Positions 60,937 to 64,000 of a DNA stretch of 64,000 bases are shown piece by piece. The first letter of the stretch is position 1; the number at the start of each line of letters is the position of its first letter. The notes beneath the pieces were generated by a model that saw only the letters and a list, made by a program, of their open reading frames with translations, was not told the origin of the DNA and made no database searches. The position numbers and the translations under genes are program-made. The stretch is from Arcticibacterium luteifluviistationis. GTDB taxonomy: Bacteria > Bacteroidota > Bacteroidia > Cytophagales > Spirosomataceae. The stretch covers positions 5,208,001-5,272,000 of the forward strand of contig NZ_CP029480.1 in NCBI RefSeq assembly GCF_003258705.1. The letters run 5' to 3'.

Positions 60937-62556
60937 ATGAATTTCAAAAAACTAGCTATTGCTGTTTTGGCCTTTGCGGCATTCTCTTGTCAGCAAGAAG
61001 AGAAAAAAAAGCCCAACATCCTTTTTATCATGTCGGACGACCACGCTTATCAGGCTATTTCTGCCTATGATAATACGCTGATTGAAACTCCGAATATTGA
61101 CAGAATAGCCAACGAAGGCATGTTGTTTACCAATGCCTGTGTTACCAACTCTATCTGTGCTCCTTCTAGAGCTGTAATTTTGACAGGAAAGCACAGTCAC
61201 TTGAACGGAAAAATTGACAACAATTTCCCTTTTGACACGACTCAAATGACATTTCCGCAACTCCTTCAGGAAAATGGTTACCAAACTGCCATGTTTGGAA
61301 AGTTACACTTTGGAAACAGTCCTAAAGGTTTTGATGAATTTCAAATTTTGCCTGGTCAAGGCAGGTATTACAACCCTGAATTCATAACAAAGAAAGAAGG
61401 CAAAAAAACTATCACAGGTTATGTCACAGATATCATTACAGACCTGACAATAAACTGGTTAAAAGATGAAAGAGACCAGGAAAAACCTTTCTTCATGGCT
61501 TACCTTCACAAAGCTCCACACAGAGAATGGCTACCTGCAGAAAGACATTATAAAGAGTTTACAAAGAAAACTTTTAAGGAGCCTGCTACGCTTTTTGACA
61601 ATTATGAAGGAAGAGGTTCTGCCGCAAAAGAGGCTGAAATGAATCTACTTACACACATGAACTGGGCTGGTGATTCCAAAATTTATCCTGATGTAATGGA
61701 CGAATTAGGCATTCCAGAAACAGCAGGTTGGGACAAAGCCGCTTTTCAAAGAGAAGTAGGTGCTATGAATGCTGAGCAGAGAGCTGCGTGGGACAAAGTT
61801 TACGGACCGATGAACGAGGAGTTCAAAAAGCAATACCCAAAAATGACGCAAACGGATAAAATGAAATGGCGTTACCAAAGATACATGCAAGATTATCTAG
61901 GAAGTATAGCTGCTGTAGATGAAGGTGTAGGAAAAGTATTAGACTATCTGGAAGAAAGTGGATTGGCCGAAAACACGATAGTGATTTATACTTCTGACCA
62001 AGGCTTTTACTTAGGTGAGCACGGCTGGTTTGACAAACGTTTTATATACAATGAGTCATTTAAAACACCACTTTTAGTGAAATGGCCAAATGTAATCAAG
62101 CCTGGAACTACCAATACGCAAATGGTTCAGAATTTGGATTTTGCTCAAACCATTTTAGCTGCCGCTCAAATAGAGGCCCCATCTGACATGCAGGGTGAAA
62201 ACCTGATTCCGTTATTTAAAGGCGAGACCGAAAACTTTAGAGAAGCTGTATATTATCATTACTACGAATACCCTGCTATTCACATGGTAAAACGCCATTA
62301 CGGTATCGTAACGGAAGATTATAAGCTAATTCACTTTTACGATGATGTGGACGAATGGGAACTATACGACCGTAAGAAAGACCCACAAGAAATGAACAGC
62401 GTCTATGCCGACCCAGCCTACGCAGAAACGCTAGCAAAGCTAAAGACTGACTTAGCCGACCTAAGAGTAAAATATAAAGACTCGGAAGACCTTGACAAAA
62501 AGTACATGCAAATGTATAAGGACAAAAACTTTATGCCTTCTCCAGCGGGGAAGTAG
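60937..62556 (+). CDS. type I sulfatase lipoprotein
   Basis: A 539-residue sulfatase. A lipoprotein signal ends in AAFSC (Cys18). The catalytic signature is CAPSR (Cys74) in NSICAPSRAVILTGKHSH, the Cys that is converted to formylglycine; metal-binding Asp34/Asp35 are in FIMSDDHAYQ, and YTSDQGFYLGEHGWFDKR closes the site. Such enzymes remove sulfate from polysaccharides, most common in marine or mucin-degrading bacteria. An anaerobic sulfatase-maturating enzyme is needed but not in this window. A strong terminator follows. Confidence 0.93.
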   Translation: MNFKKLAIAVLAFAAFSCQQEEKKKPNILFIMSDDHAYQAISAYDNTLIETPNIDRIANEGMLFTNACVTNSICAPSRAVILTGKHSHLNGKIDNNFPFDTTQMTFPQLLQENGYQTAMFGKLHFGNSPKGFDEFQILPGQGRYYNPEFITKKEGKKTITGYVTDIITDLTINWLKDERDQEKPFFMAYLHKAPHREWLPAERHYKEFTKKTFKEPATLFDNYEGRGSAAKEAEMNLLTHMNWAGDSKIYPDVMDELGIPETAGWDKAAFQREVGAMNAEQRAAWDKVYGPMNEEFKKQYPKMTQTDKMKWRYQRYMQDYLGSIAAVDEGVGKVLDYLEESGLAENTIVIYTSDQGFYLGEHGWFDKRFIYNESFKTPLLVKWPNVIKPGTTNTQMVQNLDFAQTILAAAQIEAPSDMQGENLIPLFKGETENFREAVYYHYYEYPAIHMVKRHYGIVTEDYKLIHFYDDVDEWELYDRKKDPQEMNSVYADPAYAETLAKLKTDLADLRVKYKDSEDLDKKYMQMYKDKNFMPSPAGK

Positions 62557-62576
62557 GAGATATTCAATCTAAACAT

Positions 62577-62613
62577 AAGGCTTCTTTGGGATTTATTCAA
62601 AGGAGCCTTTTTC
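62577..62613 (+). terminator. terminator after the sulfatase gene
   Basis: AAGGCTTCTTTG at 62577-62588 pairs with CAAAGGAGCCTT at 62598-62609 (one G-U), nine-base loop, followed by TTT. It lies 20 bp past the sulfatase stop. Confidence 0.9.
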
Positions 62614-62758
62614 ACATTAAAAGCACCAATATTTCTCGGGATAATTAAGCTTATTCTTGAAAACCATAAACAAGGTCAAACTAGATTATTGCAAGTAACT
62701 TTCTACATAAATCAAGCTTTTTTTAGACCTTTGAAGCGATACATAAAACCACCTGCAT

Positions 62759-64000
62759 TTGAAACCACTTATTTACCTTCTAATAGCCTTTTTGGGGCTT
62801 AATAGTTACGGAGAGACTCAGGCTAAACCTTCTTTTCGGGAAACTAGCTTGGACAAAATAAATAGTATTCAATTTGTAGCCCCGCCTATCTTAACAGCAT
62901 CAAAACTCATTGTCTGTGGACAAGGGTATCCAACTACATTAACTGTCACTGGATGTTCTGGTACTGTAAATTGGTTCACAGATGCTTCATATATCCAATG
63001 GGCCGGAGGCTCGCCTTCTGGAAACACTGCCACTGCCTATATTTATGATTTAACTAAATTTCACGTAAGCTGTACGGAAAACGGAGAAACAAGTGAATCA
63101 AGTGACTCCTTAGGTATAGACTTCGCTAGAGTGGCTATTCATTATGAAGCAGAGCCTGAAAACTTCATTTGTACTGGAGGTAGAGTCCAACTTGAAGCTC
63201 AAGCTTTTCCAGACACAGGAATAGTCTCCTATAAATGGTATTTAAATTCTTATTCCATTACTGACTCTATTGACAACTCCATTCATGCCGAAAATCCAGG
63301 AACATACAAAGTTGATGTAACCTATTCTGATGGATGTCAAATCTATACTTCCAATGCCTCCGCAATTAATTTAGTAGATGCTGGAGTTATTCCTCAGCCA
63401 AACATAATAGTTGTAGATAGTGCAATAAGCGGTAAGCCCGTAAAGATATTTGATAGAAGATTCGGAAACAATTCTACCCACGCAGGTTTGGATATAATCA
63501 AGGATAATTCCGACAATTACGTAATCGCCGGTGAAGCTGTGGGTAATGCGGGTGGAGGTGATCAATCTGAACAATCAAAAGGACCTGTTGATTTTTGGGT
63601 AGTTAAAATTGATAACACTGGCAATAAAATATGGGATAAAATAATTGGAGGAACTGGTTCCGATAGAATTTCTAAAATTGTCAAAAGTTCAGACGATGAT
63701 TATTTACTTTTCGGAACATCTGCTTCAAATATAAGTGGTGATAGAACTGTAGCAAATTCATCCAGCTACCCTCTTGATGACATTTGGGTTGTTAAAATAA
63801 ATACAAACGGGGTCAAAAAGTGGGACAAAAAATATGGTGGTACGCTCTATGATGAAGCCAAGGATGCATTAGCCCTGCCAAACAATGAATACCTAATTGC
63901 AGGAAGTTCTAATTCTAACATTTCAGGGGAGGTGACCAATTCTAGAATAGGTAATTATGATTTCTGGCTAGTAAAAATTGATTCTGCGGGAAATAAGATT
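62759..64000 (+). CDS. large secreted repeat protein with Ig-like N-terminus (partial)
   Basis: An open frame runs to the window edge. The first codon is most likely TTG at 62759 (no ATG is available; a CTG at 62753 is an alternative). A signal peptide (KPLIYLLIAFLGLNSYGETQ) precedes an Ig-like domain with Cys pairs (about 40-210). From about residue 235 there are at least three beta-propeller-like repeats with the core DFWVVKIDNTGNKIWDKIIG, then GTGSDRISKI and SSDDDYLLFGTSASNISGD. The visible part is 414 residues. By analogy with Cytophagales proteins it probably ends in a T9SS sorting domain outside the window. Confidence 0.75.
   Translation, partial: MKPLIYLLIAFLGLNSYGETQAKPSFRETSLDKINSIQFVAPPILTASKLIVCGQGYPTTLTVTGCSGTVNWFTDASYIQWAGGSPSGNTATAYIYDLTKFHVSCTENGETSESSDSLGIDFARVAIHYEAEPENFICTGGRVQLEAQAFPDTGIVSYKWYLNSYSITDSIDNSIHAENPGTYKVDVTYSDGCQIYTSNASAINLVDAGVIPQPNIIVVDSAISGKPVKIFDRRFGNNSTHAGLDIIKDNSDNYVIAGEAVGNAGGGDQSEQSKGPVDFWVVKIDNTGNKIWDKIIGGTGSDRISKIVKSSDDDYLLFGTSASNISGDRTVANSSSYPLDDIWVVKINTNGVKKWDKKYGGTLYDEAKDALALPNNEYLIAGSSNSNISGEVTNSRIGNYDFWLVKIDSAGNKI

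Noticed and set aside
1-64000. CRISPR arrays, tRNA or rRNA genes, transposases
   Set aside because: None found: no regularly spaced repeats, no conserved RNA gene sequences and no transposase or integrase motifs in any frame.

Overview
This window comes from a low-GC member of the Bacteroidota, most likely the order Cytophagales. The evidence is type IX secretion (T9SS) sorting domains on secreted enzymes, the gliding lipoprotein GldD, OmpA-type and TamL/TamB envelope proteins, very weak Shine-Dalgarno signals, and promoters of the Bacteroidota form TTTG-N19-21-TAnnTTTG. No rRNA, tRNA, CRISPR array, transposase or integrase gene was seen. The genus cannot be fixed from the sequence alone.

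Layout. 1-7.7 kb: the tail of a TonB-like gene, a small membrane protein, a PstS-like lipoprotein, a TPR protein, adk, obg, and a large T9SS-secreted SGNH esterase. 7.8-17.9 kb: one compact respiratory complex I operon, nuoABCDEF, an SGNH-hydrolase gene, nuoGHIJ, a GNAT acetyltransferase and a gamma-carbonic anhydrase; nuoKLMN are not in it. 18.0-20.4 kb (minus strand): overlapping operon gldD, DUF2007, cdsA, CarboxypepD_reg-like protein. 20.5-28 kb: a LytTR regulator with a secreted FG-GAP-like protein, an acyl-CoA oxidase-like dehydrogenase, an ABC-F ATPase behind a structured leader, and a DedA protein. 28-33.2 kb (minus): two very similar OmpA lipoproteins flanking a two-component system, then lpxH. 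33.4-42.1 kb: TspO, DUF1801, a LamG protein, exported RraA-like and enolase-superfamily proteins, an exported DinB protein, a DUF4056-like protein, two PspC proteins, an IscA-type protein and a YiiX-like amidase.

42.2-48 kb is an accessory stretch on the minus strand. It holds a methyltransferase and a GNAT protein next to inverted repeats, a flavin amine oxidase flanked by gene relics, a T9SS-targeted GH5 glycosidase and a DUF1080 lipoprotein. 48-50.5 kb is a BlaI repressor and M56 metalloprotease pair with three matching operators in its promoter. 50.5-58.5 kb (minus) is an outer-membrane assembly operon: LolA-like protein, TamB, TamL. 58.6-64 kb: a uracil-DNA-glycosylase-family protein, an SRPBCC protein, an MscS channel, a sulfatase lipoprotein, and the start of a large secreted repeat protein that runs off the end.

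The best items for a second look are: (1) the BlaI-type operator triplet, with a UUCG hairpin between repressor and protease; (2) the complex I operon that lacks nuoKLMN, carries an SGNH gene and ends in a gamma-carbonic anhydrase; (3) two places where a copy of a gene's 3' end lies on the far side of a single passenger gene (the LamG gene and the amine oxidase gene); (4) the leader of the ABC-F gene, with a 34-codon reading frame and competing hairpins; and (5) tail-to-tail genes whose stop codons abut inside a perfect 22-bp palindrome.
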